A DNA stretch of 14,709 nt from Aquificota bacterium. GTDB taxonomy: Bacteria > Thermosulfidibacterota > Thermosulfidibacteria > Thermosulfidibacterales > Thermosulfidibacteraceae. Below are positions 13,802 to 14,709 of the stretch, in pieces. The DNA lies in assembly GCA_015494645.1 (NCBI GenBank), contig WGAU01000150.1, positions 1 through 14,709 of the forward strand, given 5' to 3'. Position 1 is the stretch's first letter, and each line of letters begins with the position of its first letter. The notes under the pieces were generated by a model. The model made no database searches, was not told the DNA's origin, and worked only from the letters and a program-made list of their open reading frames with translations. A program made the position numbers and the translations under genes.

Positions 13802-13820
13802 TAGGTTAACATTTTTGCAA
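13794..13820 (-). promoter_or_regulatory. Candidate promoter for the argS operon
   Basis: On the - strand TTGCAA (13820-13815) is followed after 15 nt by TATACA (13799-13794). The spacing is short and the match modest. It overlaps the opposing rimP promoter candidate, so the two directions might compete for polymerase. Confidence 0.3.
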
Positions 13821-13851
13821 GCTCTTTCATTTCAAGGGGTGGAATACTGCA

Positions 13852-14310
13852 ATGGACAGGCATGAAATAGAAAAGAAGGTTGAAAAGCTGCTTGAGCCTA
13901 TATTGAGAATGTTGGGATTGTCCCTTTACGATGTGGAGTGGCTTTCCTCGGGCAGGCATAACTATCTGAGGATCTACATTGATAAGCCTGGAGGTGTTAC
14001 CATCAGGGACTGTCAGAGGGTCAGCGAGGAGATAGGGGATCTGCTGGATGTGGAAGACTTCATACACGTTAGCTACTATCTGGAGGTTTCTTCTCCGGGG
14101 CTTACCAGGGAGCTGAAGAAGCCAAGGCACTATCTAAAAAGCATAGGGGAGACGGTGAAGGTTGTGCTGAAGGAGCCTATTGAGGGAAAGACTGAGTATC
14201 AAGGATTGATAAAGGATGCCGATGAGGACGGGTTTGTTCTGTCCCTTGAGGATAGGGACGAGTGGATTCCTTACGATGTAGTGGCAAAGGCAAAGCTGGT
14301 TTTCAAATAG
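13852..14310 (+). CDS. rimP: Ribosome maturation factor RimP
   Basis: A 152-residue RimP, needed for 30S subunit maturation. The N-terminal alpha/beta domain (about 1-85) includes LSLYDVEWLSSGRHNYLRIYIDKPGGV and the DC...VSEEIGDLLD helix. The hallmark LEVSSPGLTRELKKPRHY follows (about 77-94), then the C-terminal SH3-like barrel with VKVVLKEPIEGKTEYQG and the final WIPYDVVAKAKLVF. Length is typical. The ATG is about 9 nt after AAGGGGTGG. nusA begins 11 nt downstream, the very common rimP-nusA arrangement that links ribosome maturation to transcription antitermination. Confidence 0.97.
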   Translation: MDRHEIEKKVEKLLEPILRMLGLSLYDVEWLSSGRHNYLRIYIDKPGGVTIRDCQRVSEEIGDLLDVEDFIHVSYYLEVSSPGLTRELKKPRHYLKSIGETVKVVLKEPIEGKTEYQGLIKDADEDGFVLSLEDRDEWIPYDVVAKAKLVFK

Positions 14311-14321
14311 GGGAGGTTCAG

Positions 14322-14709
14322 ATGAAAGGCAAAGAGCTTCTTTACACCATTGAGCTGCTTGAACAAGAGAAAGGTATTCCCAAGGAAAAGATAATAGAGC
14401 TTTTGGAGGATTCCATCAGGAGTGCAATTAACAGGAGGCTTCTTGAGGATATAGATGTGGATGTGAAGCTGGATGTGGAGACAGGGGAATTCAAAGCTTA
14501 CCAGATAAAAGAGGTGGTTGAAGACGGCGTTGAGTACAATCCGAGAAAGCAGATTCCCTACAGCGAAGCGGTGAAGATTGATGGAGATGTAAAAGTAGGG
14601 GATAGGCTTATGTTGCCCTTTGCCGTGGAGGGGATGGGCAGAATTGCCGCAAGGGCTACCATGCAGGTTCTCACCCAGAGGCTAACCCAGCTTGAAAGGG
14701 ATGTGATAT
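14322..14709 (+). CDS. nusA: Transcription termination/antitermination factor NusA, 3'-partial
   Basis: The first 129 codons of NusA, running off the right edge. The visible part is the N-terminal RNA-polymerase-binding domain: an initial helix pair (ELLYTIELLEQEKGIPKEKIIELLEDSI), the SAINRRL segment, a beta region, and then RIAARATMQVLTQRL, which normally leads into the S1 domain. The S1 and KH RNA-binding domains lie beyond the window. The ATG is preceded by GGGAGG at 5 nt spacing and follows the rimP stop by 11 nt. NusA modulates pausing, Rho-independent termination and rRNA antitermination. Confidence 0.96.
   Translation, partial: MKGKELLYTIELLEQEKGIPKEKIIELLEDSIRSAINRRLLEDIDVDVKLDVETGEFKAYQIKEVVEDGVEYNPRKQIPYSEAVKIDGDVKVGDRLMLPFAVEGMGRIAARATMQVLTQRLTQLERDVI

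Noticed and set aside
13434..13865. 143-codon + strand open frame crossing the argS 5' end and the rimP promoter region
   Set aside because: It overlaps conserved argS coding on the other strand and the real rimP start, and shows no recognisable domain.
1..14709. Mobile elements, CRISPR arrays, tRNAs or phage genes
   Set aside because: No transposase or integrase frames, no regularly spaced direct repeats and no cloverleaf-like segments were seen on reading both strands.

Overview
The window reads as a densely packed bacterial chromosome segment, almost wall-to-wall genes with many 0-35 nt overlaps and no intergenic stretch above about 100 nt. Heavy use of AGA/AGG arginine and ATA isoleucine codons and Lys/Glu/Arg-rich proteins suggest a thermophile. 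A SPOR protein, a chemoreceptor, PII and DedA fit a motile bacterium, probably Gram-negative and deep-branching (Aquificota-, Thermosulfidibacter- or thermophilic delta-lineage-like). The species cannot be fixed from the sequence alone. There are no rRNA or tRNA genes, insertion sequences, CRISPR arrays or phage genes.

Layout. (1) Positions 2-4046, + strand: a tight operon of NAD kinase (5' end outside the window), a two-domain protein joining a ferritin-like diiron bundle to a formate/nitrite-type channel, a short-chain dehydrogenase/reductase, a SEC59/DGK1-type membrane lipid (polyprenol) kinase, and a DedA membrane protein. (2) Positions 4043-7057, - strand: a four-gene operon read right to left, with a GT-B glycosyltransferase-like protein, an EamA/DMT transporter, a stand-alone class I glutamine amidotransferase and a PII protein. 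(3) Positions 7114-8739, + strand: hflX, which appears to start at a rare AUU codon. (4) Positions 8751-13751, - strand: argS, a SPOR-domain membrane protein, a shortened type 1 periplasmic-binding-like protein and a Cache-type methyl-accepting chemotaxis protein. (5) Positions 13852-14709, + strand: rimP and the 5' part of nusA, from a likely sigma70-type promoter.

How the genes may work together. The lipid kinase and DedA neighbours could form a polyprenyl-phosphate supply and flipping pair. The PBP-like protein directly upstream of the chemoreceptor could be its ligand-binding partner. rimP-nusA is the classic ribosome maturation/transcription block. The standout item is the ferritin-like/FNT fusion at 834-2132. 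It keeps a complete set of six diiron ligands and the FNT channel signatures in one polypeptide, an arrangement analogous to ferritin-VIT1 (MbfA) fusions but with a different membrane partner.
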